The position numbers were made by a program, and so were the translations under genes. The notes under the pieces were generated by a model that did not search any database, was not told where the DNA came from, and saw only the letters and a program-made list of their open reading frames with translations. Positions 54,135 through 63,958 of a DNA stretch of 64,000 nt are shown piece after piece. Numbering within the stretch: the stretch's first letter is position 1; each line of letters starts with the position of its first letter. This DNA comes from Halarcobacter sp. (GTDB lineage: Bacteria; Campylobacterota; Campylobacteria; Campylobacterales; Arcobacteraceae), in the NCBI RefSeq assembly GCF_963675975.1, contig NZ_OY780939.1, forward strand, positions 1,302,001 through 1,366,000, written 5' to 3'.

Positions 54135-54524
54135 ATGCAAGAAAAAATAGAAAAATTAAAGCGGCTAAAACTACTATTTGTAGAAGATGAGACGGATCTT
54201 GTCGAAATTATTACTGATACATTACAAAAGTTGAATGCAAACTTTTTATCAGCAAAAAATGGTCAAGAAGCACTTGATATTATTGAAGCCAATGATGACA
54301 TAGATATTATTGTAACAGATATAAATATGCCTGTTATGAATGGTCTAGTTATGATTAAAGAATTACGAGATAGAGGGAACTCTATCCCTATTATTATTAT
54401 GTCTGCACATACTGAAACAGACTATATTAATAAAGCAAAAGAGTTAGGTGTAGATAACTATTTACTAAAGCCTTTTGATTTTATTAAATTTATTGATTTG
54501 ATAACTGAGATGGAAATAAAATAA
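54135..54524 (+). CDS. Single-domain response regulator
   Basis: A 129-residue receiver domain: LLFVEDETDL acidic pocket, phospho-acceptor Asp in IVTDINMPVMNG, and Lys in LLKPFDF. No output domain. It is similar to the receiver of the next gene, from which it is separated by 5 bp, so the two may be a duplicated pair. Confidence 0.88.
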   Translation: MQEKIEKLKRLKLLFVEDETDLVEIITDTLQKLNANFLSAKNGQEALDIIEANDDIDIIVTDINMPVMNGLVMIKELRDRGNSIPIIIMSAHTETDYINKAKELGVDNYLLKPFDFIKFIDLITEMEIK

Positions 54525-54529
54525 TATAA

Positions 54530-55909
54530 ATGTCTGGGACAATTGATAAAAAATTATTAAAAAGACTTAAACTACTTTATGTTGAAGATGATGATACTGT
54601 TAGAGCAGATTTGTCATCTTTGCTTTCAAACTTTTTCGACACTGTATATACGGCAAAAGATGGTCAAGAAGGTTTATCTTTATATAAACAAAAACAAAAT
54701 GAAATTGATGTAATTGTTGCTGATATAAATATGCCAGGATTAACTGGAATACAAATGTTAGCAAAAATAAGAGAGTTTGATAAAGATGTTCCAACAATAT
54801 TTGCAACAGCATATTCTGATAATGAATTTTTAGTTGATGCAATAAAATTAAAAGTTTCAGAATATATTATAAAACCAATTGATATAAGAAATTTAATGAC
54901 TTCATTAAATGAGATTGCAAAAAATACTTACCATGATTTTCTTATAAACCAACAAAATAAAGAATTAAAAAAATATAAAGATATTATTTATAACAACAAT
55001 ATTGTTATAAGAACTAATAAACATATGAAAATATCTTTTGTAAATGACCTTTTTTGTAAAATTACTGGATTTGACAAAAAAGAGTTATTAGGTGAAGAAT
55101 TAACTGTTTTAAAACATAAAGATGTGGATTCTGAAATTTATAAAAAAATTTATAATTGTGTTTTAGATAACAGACAATGGAATGGTGAATTAAAAAATCT
55201 AACAAAAGATGGAAGTTTTTATTATGCTGATACATCAGTTATCTCTACTTTAGATGATTCAGGAGATATTACTGGATGTTTAATAATACAAAAAGATGAA
55301 ACCTCAAAAGCTATTAAAAGGCGAGAAATCCAAACCTCTTTAATAAAAGACAAAAGTGAAATTTTTCAAAAAAGTAAAAAAAGTTCAGTAGAGCTTTATC
55401 AAGTAATAAATAATTTGAATGATGAATTAGAGTCATTAAAAGAGGGCTTACAAAAAGAGAAACAAGAGAAAAATTCTTATATAAATACACTTGAAAGATA
55501 TAGTTCCGAAAATAAAAAACTTTTAAACGAAATAAATACATATAGAAAAGTTAGTGAAACTTCACATGATGCAACTAGAAAACTAATTAAAATGTCAAAA
55601 GAGAGTGCAGACTTAAAAGTTGAAATAAAAAGACTAGAAACAAAACTAGAGATGATTGAAGATGAACATCAAAAAGATTTGAAACAGCAAAAAGTTTATT
55701 ATGAAGTAAAATTAGATGATATGGACAAACTTTTAACTAGTGCAAAAGAAAAGTTAGATGCAGTTGAAAATGTTGAAGCAGTTTCTCAAAAATTAGCTTA
55801 TTGGCAAGAAAAAGCAAAAAGTGAAGCAAAGAAAAATGAAAAAATTGAAAAAGAGATCATAAGTTATGGGGATAAAAAACTAATGGCTAAACTTTTTGGA
55901 GGGAAATAA
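54530..55909 (+). CDS. Receiver-PAS-coiled-coil protein without catalytic output
   Basis: A 459-residue cytoplasmic protein: receiver domain ~1-125 (LLYVEDDDTVR, Asp in IVADINMPGLTG, Lys in IIKPIDI), PAS domain ~150-260 (CKITGFDKKELLGEE), then ~190 residues of coiled coil. No kinase, GGDEF, EAL or HTH domain follows. It is the last gene of the chemotaxis operon and probably acts as a scaffold or adaptor controlled by phosphorylation and the PAS ligand. Confidence 0.82.
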   Translation: MSGTIDKKLLKRLKLLYVEDDDTVRADLSSLLSNFFDTVYTAKDGQEGLSLYKQKQNEIDVIVADINMPGLTGIQMLAKIREFDKDVPTIFATAYSDNEFLVDAIKLKVSEYIIKPIDIRNLMTSLNEIAKNTYHDFLINQQNKELKKYKDIIYNNNIVIRTNKHMKISFVNDLFCKITGFDKKELLGEELTVLKHKDVDSEIYKKIYNCVLDNRQWNGELKNLTKDGSFYYADTSVISTLDDSGDITGCLIIQKDETSKAIKRREIQTSLIKDKSEIFQKSKKSSVELYQVINNLNDELESLKEGLQKEKQEKNSYINTLERYSSENKKLLNEINTYRKVSETSHDATRKLIKMSKESADLKVEIKRLETKLEMIEDEHQKDLKQQKVYYEVKLDDMDKLLTSAKEKLDAVENVEAVSQKLAYWQEKAKSEAKKNEKIEKEIISYGDKKLMAKLFGGK

Positions 55910-55919
55910 CCTCCAAAAA
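55893..55919. terminator. Bidirectional terminator, chemotaxis operon / cyclophilin
   Basis: TTTTTGGAGG / CCTCCAAAAA, a 10-bp perfect stem with a 7-nt loop at the junction of converging genes; the stop codon of the upstream gene is inside the loop. Confidence 0.8.
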
Positions 55920-56450
55920 TTATTTGATTTCAATATTTAAAATCTTTTGTTCCATTAAAGGTTTACTTCCATTACTTTGTCCAAGTGTTGGTACATTTTC
56001 AATAGTTTTTAAAGTTTTCATTCCATCTTTTAAGTATCCAAAAATAGTATGTCTTCCATTTAACCAAGGTGTAGGAACAGTAGTAATAAAAAATTGACTT
56101 CCATTTGTATTTGGTCCCGCATTAGCCATGGCTAAAATTCCAGGTTTGTTAAAAGTAATATTTGGAGCAAATTCATCTTGAAAAGGTTTACCCCAAATTG
56201 ATTCACCACCTCTACCTGATGCAGTAGGATCTCCACCTTGTATCATAAAGTTTTTTATTACTCTATGAAAAACTGTACCATTATAATAACCATTTTTTGC
56301 ATGTGTAATAAAATTTTCAACTGCTTTTGGAGCTAAATCAGGTCTCAATTCAATTTGCATTTCACCTTGATTTGTTTTTATAACTGCAATAGGATTCGCT
56401 GCTTCTAATAGTAACATGAAACCAAAAAGTAGAAAAAATATTTTTTTCAT
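55920..56450 (-). CDS. Periplasmic cyclophilin-type peptidyl-prolyl isomerase
   Basis: A 176-residue cyclophilin with signal peptide (LLEAANP). Family blocks are [31 protein letters not shown] and [12 protein letters not shown], including the catalytic Arg of FHRV. It assists folding of envelope proteins. It is monocistronic. Confidence 0.93.
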   Translation of the reverse strand: MKKIFFLLFGFMLLLEAANPIAVIKTNQGEMQIELRPDLAPKAVENFITHAKNGYYNGTVFHRVIKNFMIQGGDPTASGRGGESIWGKPFQDEFAPNITFNKPGILAMANAGPNTNGSQFFITTVPTPWLNGRHTIFGYLKDGMKTLKTIENVPTLGQSNGSKPLMEQKILNIEIK

Positions 56451-56592
56451 TTTTTACCTTTATTTCTAAATTTTTGAGCAAGTATATTACTTAAGATTTT
56501 AAAAACTTATTAAAATAACTTTTTTATATGGGTTTAAAAATTATCTGTTAAAATTAAGATAATTTTTATCTTAATTTTAAAGGACTCAAAAT

Positions 56593-56952
56593 ATGGAAAT
56601 GCCAGCAATTCCTCAACCAACATTTTATATCTTCAAATGTGAACAAAGTGCACCTCCAGGTATGCCAAAACCTTCATGTGTAACAGAACAAAGTAGAGAT
56701 TTATTTAACCACTTAGCGCAATCAATGATGCAAAAAGGATTAATGGGACCAGTTCAAGCAATTAGAACATCATGTTTAGGTCGCTGTCAAATGGGGCCTG
56801 TTATGTTAGTAGAACCAGGTCATCATATGTATTGCCAATTATCTAAGGAAAAAATAGATAAAATAGTTGAAGAACACATTATAGGTGGAGCTCCTGTTCA
56901 AGAGTATTTAATACCTGAACAATTCTGGGGAGAACCTGTAAGTTTATCTTAA
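56593..56952 (+). CDS. Thioredoxin-like [2Fe-2S] ferredoxin
   Basis: A 119-residue protein: an early Cys (FKCEQS), a later pair in TSCLGRCQMGPVMLV and another in MYCQLS give the spaced cysteines of thioredoxin-fold [2Fe-2S] ferredoxins. The inserted APPGMPKPSC segment is typical of epsilonproteobacterial versions. It should be a cytoplasmic electron carrier. It is followed 15 bp later by panD. Confidence 0.8.
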   Translation: MEMPAIPQPTFYIFKCEQSAPPGMPKPSCVTEQSRDLFNHLAQSMMQKGLMGPVQAIRTSCLGRCQMGPVMLVEPGHHMYCQLSKEKIDKIVEEHIIGGAPVQEYLIPEQFWGEPVSLS

Positions 56953-56967
56953 AAGAGGATATTATTA

Positions 56968-57351
56968 ATGACATTTGATATGCTTTATAGTAAGATTCAT
57001 AGAGCAACTGTAACAGATGCAAACTTGAACTATGTTGGTTCAATCACAATTGATGAAGATTTGATGAAAGCTTCAAAATTGAGAGTTGGACAAAAAGTTG
57101 AAATTGTTAATATTAACAATGGAGAAAGATTTGCAACTTACGTAATAAAAGGGAAAGCGGGCAGCAAAGACATGTGTTTAAACGGCGCAGCTGCAAGAAA
57201 AGTAGAGATAGGTGATAAGATTATTGTAATTTCATATGCTTCATATTCTGAAGAGGAATTAGAAACTTATAAACCAACAGTTGTAATCGTTGATGATGAA
57301 AACAATATTGATTCAATTACTAACGAACTTGTAGGAAGTGATCATGTTTGA
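56968..57351 (+). CDS. panD: Aspartate 1-decarboxylase PanD
   Basis: A 127-residue pyruvoyl enzyme: self-cleavage occurs at Gly-Ser in NYVGSITID, and the [15 protein letters not shown] block is conserved. It makes beta-alanine for pantothenate and coenzyme A. The full length matches the family. Its 3' end overlaps the ybaB start. Confidence 0.95.
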   Translation: MTFDMLYSKIHRATVTDANLNYVGSITIDEDLMKASKLRVGQKVEIVNINNGERFATYVIKGKAGSKDMCLNGAAARKVEIGDKIIVISYASYSEEELETYKPTVVIVDDENNIDSITNELVGSDHV

Positions 57352-57664
57352 TGGTATTGATTTAAGTAAAATAAATTTAAATGAAGTGATGGGGCAGGTT
57401 CAAGAGATGGCTGATAAAGCCAAAGAAGAAAATGCCTCTAAAATTTTTACTTCAAAAGCAGGCGGAGGTATGGTAGAGCTTTCAATTAATGGAAACTCTG
57501 AAGTTATAGACCTTCAAATTGATGACTCTTTAATGGATGATAAAGATTCCCTTCAAATATTATTGATTTCAGCAATGAATGATGTAATAAAACAATCTGA
57601 TGAAAATAAAAAATCTATGGCCATGAATATGATGGGTGGATTTGGTTCATTTGGTCAAAATTAA
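57344..57664 (+). CDS. ybaB: YbaB/EbfC nucleoid-associated protein
   Basis: A 106-residue protein: the N-terminal helix ends in [21 protein letters not shown], followed by the [21 protein letters not shown] strands (both cited in part). This is the YbaB/EbfC DNA-binding family. ATG at 57344 is chosen since AGGA lies 7 nt upstream; an in-frame GTG at 57338 is too close to that site. It overlaps panD by 8 bp and ends 2 bp before ispA. Confidence 0.88.
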   Translation: MFDGIDLSKINLNEVMGQVQEMADKAKEENASKIFTSKAGGGMVELSINGNSEVIDLQIDDSLMDDKDSLQILLISAMNDVIKQSDENKKSMAMNMMGGFGSFGQN

Positions 57665-57666
57665 AG

Positions 57667-58530
57667 ATGCAAAAACTTTTAAAAACATTTGAAGATTATC
57701 TTCTTGATAATCTTCCTCTTTCAAATACTTTTCATCCTTATTTTGAAGAAGCTTTAGGGCAGATGTTAAAAGCAGGTGGAAAAAGATTTAGACCTATGCT
57801 GTTGCTTTGTGTGGTAGAGTCTAAAAAACCATTATTATTAAACAATTCATTACCTGTGGCACTTGGATTAGAGATGTTACATACATACTCTTTAGTGCAT
57901 GATGATTTACCAGCTATGGATAATGCAGATTTAAGAAGAGGTTTTGAAACTATTCATAAAAAGTATGATGAAGTTACAGCTATATTAGTAGGTGATGCAC
58001 TAAATACTGAAAGCTTTAAGCAAATAGTAAATGCACCCTTACATAATGATATTAAAATTGATTTAATTAAAACATTAAGTACTGATGGTGGAATTGATGG
58101 AATGATTATAGGTCAAGCAATAGACTGTTTTTTTGAAAATCAAAAATTAGAACTAAATCAGTTAGAGTTTTTACATATACATAAAACTGCAAAATTGATT
58201 GCTGCTAGTTTAAAAATGGGTGCAATAATATCTGAATATGATTTAGAAATACAAGAAAAGCTATACAACTTTGGTATTGACTTAGGTTTATTATTCCAAA
58301 TTCAAGATGATATTATAGATGAAACACAAAGTGAAGAGGAAGCAGGAAAAACTACACAAAATGATAGTGCTAAAAATTCATTTGTAAATCTTTTAGGTCT
58401 TGAAGGGGCAATTAAAAGTGCAGATGATTTAGCAGATAAGTGTATTGGTGAGTTAAATAGTCTTGATGAGAATTTAAAAAATTCATTAAATGAATTACTA
58501 CTAAAATATATTAATAGACACAAAAATTAA
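57667..58530 (+). CDS. ispA: Polyprenyl (geranyl/farnesyl) diphosphate synthase
   Basis: A 287-residue trans-prenyltransferase: KRFRPMLLLC, first Asp-rich motif DDLPAMDNADLRRG and second DDIIDE. The residues before the first motif suit a C15 (farnesyl) product. It supplies precursors for quinones and cell-wall lipid carriers. It directly follows ybaB. No strong terminator is seen before the groESL promoter. Confidence 0.9.
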   Translation: MQKLLKTFEDYLLDNLPLSNTFHPYFEEALGQMLKAGGKRFRPMLLLCVVESKKPLLLNNSLPVALGLEMLHTYSLVHDDLPAMDNADLRRGFETIHKKYDEVTAILVGDALNTESFKQIVNAPLHNDIKIDLIKTLSTDGGIDGMIIGQAIDCFFENQKLELNQLEFLHIHKTAKLIAASLKMGAIISEYDLEIQEKLYNFGIDLGLLFQIQDDIIDETQSEEEAGKTTQNDSAKNSFVNLLGLEGAIKSADDLADKCIGELNSLDENLKNSLNELLLKYINRHKN

Positions 58531-58567
58531 TTTTTTAAAAAACTTTAGTCAAATCTACTCAAACTAC

Positions 58568-58596
58568 TTGACAATTAATAAAAAATTTTTTATAAT
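58568..58596 (+). promoter_or_regulatory. Consensus sigma70 promoter of groESL
   Basis: TTGACA (58568-58573), 17-bp spacer, TATAAT (58591-58596): a perfect consensus, directly followed by the CIRCE operator. Confidence 0.9.
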
Positions 58597-58623
58597 TTGG
58601 CACTCTATTTTTTTGAGTGCTAA
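58597..58623. promoter_or_regulatory. CIRCE operator (HrcA site)
   Basis: TTGGCACTC-N9-GAGTGCTAA; one base differs from the CIRCE consensus in the left arm. It covers the expected transcription start, so HrcA bound here would block groESL until heat shock. Confidence 0.9.
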
Positions 58624-58666
58624 TATAATAAAAATTTAAAAATACAGATTTTACAGGAGAAATATT

Positions 58667-60564
<1,898 letters not shown>

Positions 60565-60596
60565 AGATGTCCAAATTTGTCTAATTATGTCTATTT

Positions 60597-60619
60597 ATAG
60601 TACCCTTTTGGGGTACTAT
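60597..60619 (+). terminator. Hairpin after groEL
   Basis: ATAGTACCC / GGGTACTAT, a perfect 9-bp stem with loop TTTTG, 33 bp after the groEL stop and embedded in the repeat array. No T tract follows, so termination is uncertain. Confidence 0.5.
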
Positions 60620-60636
60620 GTCTACTTTTCCTAACT

Positions 60637-60660
60637 ATTTCCTAACCACAGTTGTCCAAC
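60637..60660 (+). repeat. 24-bp direct repeat, left copy
   Basis: ATTTCCTAACCACAGTTGTC plus CAAC; 23 of 24 bases match 61601-61624 on the far side of the beta-lactamase gene. Weaker similarity extends about 13 bp leftward. Confidence 0.85.
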
Positions 60661-60772
60661 TATGACTAAATTTGTCTACTTTTGTCTAAATTAGTTGTAG
60701 GAATGTAAATTACCTCTCAACCACCTAATAGTTTCTTTTTGATAAAATGAAAAAAAATAAACGGATGAAGTG

Positions 60773-61525
60773 ATGATAAAATTTTTTAGTTTACTGTTTT
60801 TATGTTTTACTTTATTGAATGGTGATGATAAATCATTTGAAAAGATATTTAAAGAGTTTAATATTAATGGAACTTTAGTATTGACAACACTAAAAAGTAA
60901 TGAGTTGTATGTGTATAACTCAAAAAGAGCTGATAAGAGATTTTGTTCAGCTTCAACTTTTAAAATACCTCATACTTTAATTGCATTAAATGAAAATCTG
61001 ATTACAACAAAAGATGATATTATAGAATGGGATGGAGTAAAAAGAGGATATGAACTTTGGAATAAAAATCAAACATTACAATCAGCGATTTCAGTGAGTT
61101 GTGTTTGGTGTTATAAACAATTTGCACAAAAAATATCAAAAGAAAAATATATTGATTATCTTTTAAAATTTAACTATGGAAATAAAACATTAGGAGAAGA
61201 TAAATCATCTTTTTGGTTAAATGGTGATTTGAAAATATCTGCATATGAGCAGATAGAATTTTTAAAAAAACTTTATAATGAAAATCTCCCAATTTCTAAA
61301 AACAACATTAGTATAGTTAAAGATATTATAACAGTAGATAAAAATGATAAATATGAATTAAAAGCAAAAAGTGGATGGGATGGAGCTGTCGGTTGGTATG
61401 TAGGTTATGTAAAAACAAATAATAAGGTATATTTCTTTTCTTTAAATGCTGATATAAAAAGAGAAGAATTAAACCTTAGAAAAGAGATAGTTTATAAAGC
61501 ATTAAAATCCAAAAATATTTTATAA
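60773..61525 (+). CDS. Class D (OXA-type) beta-lactamase
   Basis: A 250-residue exported serine beta-lactamase. The signal peptide is followed by the class D motifs in order: S61-T-F-K64 (active-site Ser and carboxylated Lys), SCV within SVSCVWCY, FNYGN, and KSG within KAKSGWD. It opens beta-lactam rings in the periplasm; the spectrum cannot be read. ATG at 60773 has GGATG 5 nt upstream; an in-frame GTG is at 60770. It stands alone between groEL and the diguanylate cyclase gene, inside a block of short repeats, with no transposase. This suggests insertion or transfer. Confidence 0.9.
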   Translation: MIKFFSLLFLCFTLLNGDDKSFEKIFKEFNINGTLVLTTLKSNELYVYNSKRADKRFCSASTFKIPHTLIALNENLITTKDDIIEWDGVKRGYELWNKNQTLQSAISVSCVWCYKQFAQKISKEKYIDYLLKFNYGNKTLGEDKSSFWLNGDLKISAYEQIEFLKKLYNENLPISKNNISIVKDIITVDKNDKYELKAKSGWDGAVGWYVGYVKTNNKVYFFSLNADIKREELNLRKEIVYKALKSKNIL

Positions 61526-61532
61526 AATAAGG

Positions 61533-61791
61533 TGTCTCAAATTGTCTAAGATAGTCTAACTATGTCTATCCAAAAACACTCAAAATATTTTTCTTAACCA
61601 ATTTCCTAACCACAGTTGTCTAACCCATTTTGAAATCAGATTTTATCCTCTGTATCTCCTATGAGTAGGTGGTTTTTAAGGTGTATTTTATGGTTTTAAA
61701 AGTGTCTCAAAATGTCTAAGTTGGGTTTTTTGAATGTGTCTTATGTAGTCTATCTTTGACTAAGATAGTTTAGGTGAGGGAAGTTGAGTCT
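61533..61791 (+). repeat. 10-bp-phased TGTCTA repeat array, downstream block
   Basis: Units start at 61533, 61543, 61553, 61563 (TGTCTCA, TGTCTAA, AGTCTAA, TGTCTAT; exact 10-bp steps), 61617, 61703 and 61713, then 61737, 61747, 61757 and 61787. Orientation is the same as in the upstream block. The stretch 61526-61815 has no gene. Confidence 0.8.
61601..61624 (+). repeat. 24-bp direct repeat, right copy
   Basis: Partner of 60637-60660, differing only at one base (C to T). Together they bracket the beta-lactamase gene with 964 bp between starts. Confidence 0.85.
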
Positions 61792-61815
61792 ATTTTACTA
61801 AATTAGATGATGTAA

Positions 61816-61929
61816 AAACTCGTTAAAAATGACAACTGCTTGTCATTTTTAGAGTTTGCAGACGAAATGGTCTAACAAAGTTAGCCATTGAGGGGGAACA
61901 AGGCAATTATTTCCTTGTTCCCCTTTTTT
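61816..61929 (+). ncRNA. Possible structured small RNA with intrinsic terminator
   Basis: Three successive stems: AAACTC / GAGTTT enclosing AAAAATGACAA / TTGTCATTTTT (61816-61857); AATGG-CTAAC / GTTAG-CCATT with a one-base bulge and AAA loop (61866-61889); and GGGGAACAAGG / CCTTGTTCCCC followed by T6 (61893-61929). No reading frame of note crosses them. The promoter is not clear and the RNA matches no family I recognise. It may be a small RNA or the leader or tail of a mobile segment. Confidence 0.5.
61893..61929 (+). terminator. Strong intrinsic terminator
   Basis: GGGGAACAAGG / CCTTGTTCCCC (11-bp stem, 9-nt loop) with TTTTTT directly after. It is the last stem of the possible RNA. From 61930 to the next start codon at 62074 the sequence is AT-rich with no other feature. 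Confidence 0.88.
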
Positions 61930-62073
61930 ATTTCTTTCAAAAATTTAATCAATTACTTATATATAAATACAATTTAAAAAATACTATTATAATTTAATTT
62001 TAAGATTTTTATAATATTTAACCTTTATAAAATAATAAAATAGATACAATATTATTTTTTAAAATAAGGTGAA

Positions 62074-63918
62074 TTGTTGAAATTTCAAAATATCAGGTTG
62101 ATATATTTAAAAAATATTATGCTATTTCTTTTTTTTGGTTTTGTAATTGCTACTATTACAAGTTATATTCAGTATTCTGTCAAATACGACGAAGTAAAAG
62201 AAAAATTAAAAGATGAATCATTTTTTGTATCAAATAGAATTAAAACACAGATTAAAAATTATATAAATAAAATAGAAGTAAGTATAAACTCTATTTATGA
62301 TAATAAGTTATTTTTAGATTATATAAACAATACAACTAATTATAATAAAAATATTATAGAACAATTATTTATTAATACAATGGAAAATAATAAGAGTTAT
62401 TTTCAGTTAAGATTTCTAGATATAAATGGTATAGAAAAGATAAGAATTGATAGAAAAGATGATAAAGTTTTCATAGTAGAAGATTCTAAGCTTCAAGATA
62501 AATCAAATAGATACTATTTTAAAGGTGCAGTTAATACTAAAAGAGGTGAATATTGGTATTCAAATGTTGATTTGAATATTGAAAATAAGAAATTAGAATA
62601 TCCTATAAGACCAACATTTAGAGTATCAACAAAAGTATTTCATAATAATCAGTTTGTTGGGATATTAATTGTAAATATTGAACTAAAACCCCTGCTAGAT
62701 AATATTAAAGATAATAAACAATTTAATATCTATTTGATTGATAAAGATGGGTATTTTATTTTAAATCCAGATTCTAAAAAAAATTGGTCAAGATATTTAG
62801 GTACTAATTATAAAATTGATTTTGAAAATAATAAAAAGGAAAGAAATTTTACAAATACTTATTTATTCCCACTAAATAAGTATTTTAATAACAATGAAGG
62901 TATTCAATTAGTATTAAAAGTCAAAAATCACTATTTAGATAAAATTATTGATAGTAATCGTAATTTAGCTTATACTATAGGTATTCTAACGCTACTTATC
63001 TCTATTCCAATAAGTTTAATTATTTCAGTACCTATATCTAAACTTTATATAAAGTTTGAAAAAATTTATAAAGATAATTTAAAATATGTAGATTTGGTTG
63101 ATAAATACGTAATAAGTATGACTGTTGATTTAAATAAAAAAATTGTGGAAGTAAGCAAAGCTTTATGCAATATTAGTGGATTTGCTAAAGATGAACTTAT
63201 TGGAAATGATGTATCCATAATACGAAATACTAAAACAAATAATTTAGTATGTAAAGATTTATGGAATAATATTCATGAAGGTAAAGTTTGGACTGGAGAA
63301 ATTGAAAATAAAAAAAAGAATGGTAAATTATATTGGATAAAAACTACTGCTTTGCCAAATATAGAAAATAGTAAAATATTAAGTTTTAGTTCAATTAGCG
63401 AAGATATTACTGATAAAAAAATTATAGAAAAGATTTCAGAAACAGACAAATTAACTCAATTATACAATAGGATCAAATTAGATAGAAGTTTAGAATATGA
63501 GTTTAATAGATTTAAAAGAAATAGAGCGATTTTTTCTCTTATTTTAATAGATATAGATTTTTTTAAATTAGTTAATGATACTTTTGGTCATCAAGTTGGG
63601 GATAAAGTATTAATAGAAGTTTCAAATATATTAAAAGAAAATTGCAGAAAAATAGATATATTGGGAAGATGGGGAGGAGAAGAGTTTTTAATAATTTGTG
63701 TAAATACTGAAATTTTAGGGGCTCAACATCTTGCAGAAAAGTTAAGAAAAAAAATTGCAAAGTATGAATTTGAAATTGTAAAACATAAAACTATTAGTTT
63801 AGGTGTTTCTCAAGTAAATTTAAACGACACCATTGAAAGTTTGATAAAAAGAGTTGACAATAATCTTTATCAAGCTAAAGAAAGTGGTAGAAATCAAACT
63901 GTAACAGATATTTATTGA
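62074..63918 (+). CDS. Membrane diguanylate cyclase (Cache-like sensor, PAS, GGDEF)
   Basis: A 614-residue protein: TM1 ~12-32, a ~260-residue extracytoplasmic Cache-like sensor (FQLRFLDINGIEKIRIDR), TM2 ~300-322, PAS ~335-440 (CNISGFAKDELIGND), then GGDEF ~450-614 with active-site RWGGEEF. An RxxD inhibitory site (RKID) lies five residues before GGEEF, so product inhibition is expected. It makes c-di-GMP in response to an external signal. The start is TTG at 62074 (another TTG at 62077). Confidence 0.9.
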   Translation: MLKFQNIRLIYLKNIMLFLFFGFVIATITSYIQYSVKYDEVKEKLKDESFFVSNRIKTQIKNYINKIEVSINSIYDNKLFLDYINNTTNYNKNIIEQLFINTMENNKSYFQLRFLDINGIEKIRIDRKDDKVFIVEDSKLQDKSNRYYFKGAVNTKRGEYWYSNVDLNIENKKLEYPIRPTFRVSTKVFHNNQFVGILIVNIELKPLLDNIKDNKQFNIYLIDKDGYFILNPDSKKNWSRYLGTNYKIDFENNKKERNFTNTYLFPLNKYFNNNEGIQLVLKVKNHYLDKIIDSNRNLAYTIGILTLLISIPISLIISVPISKLYIKFEKIYKDNLKYVDLVDKYVISMTVDLNKKIVEVSKALCNISGFAKDELIGNDVSIIRNTKTNNLVCKDLWNNIHEGKVWTGEIENKKKNGKLYWIKTTALPNIENSKILSFSSISEDITDKKIIEKISETDKLTQLYNRIKLDRSLEYEFNRFKRNRAIFSLILIDIDFFKLVNDTFGHQVGDKVLIEVSNILKENCRKIDILGRWGGEEFLIICVNTEILGAQHLAEKLRKKIAKYEFEIVKHKTISLGVSQVNLNDTIESLIKRVDNNLYQAKESGRNQTVTDIY

Positions 63919-63923
63919 TATAA

Positions 63924-63958
63924 AAAAAGGGAAATGTTAAATAATCATTTCCCTTTTT
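63924..63958 (+). terminator. Terminator of the diguanylate cyclase gene
   Basis: AAAAAGGGAAATG / CATTTCCCTTTTT, a perfect 13-bp stem with a 9-nt loop ending in T5, 6 bp after the stop. Confidence 0.9.

Larger units (their letters stand above)
60568..60692 (+). repeat. 10-bp-phased TGTCTA repeat array, upstream block
   Basis: TGTCC/TGTCT/TGACT units start at 60568, 60578, 60588, 60619, 60653, 60663, 60673 and 60683. The first three and last four are spaced by exactly 10 bp. All have the same orientation. The units read TGTCYA plus four AT-rich bases. No gene lies in this block. Confidence 0.8.

Noticed and set aside
58597-58603. TTGGCAC as a sigma54 -24 element before groES
   Set aside because: It is the left arm of CIRCE; no TTGC -12 element follows at the right distance and a perfect sigma70 promoter is present.
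60568-61791. Integron attC sites around the beta-lactamase gene
   Set aside because: GTCTAAC resembles the RYYYAAC core, but I found no matching GTTRRRY partner at attC spacing and no intI gene. The repeats are same-strand and 10-bp phased, unlike attC.
61816-61929. tracrRNA of a type II CRISPR system
   Set aside because: The fragment AGAGTTTGC and serial hairpins recall tracrRNA, but no cas genes or CRISPR repeat complementary to it are in the window.
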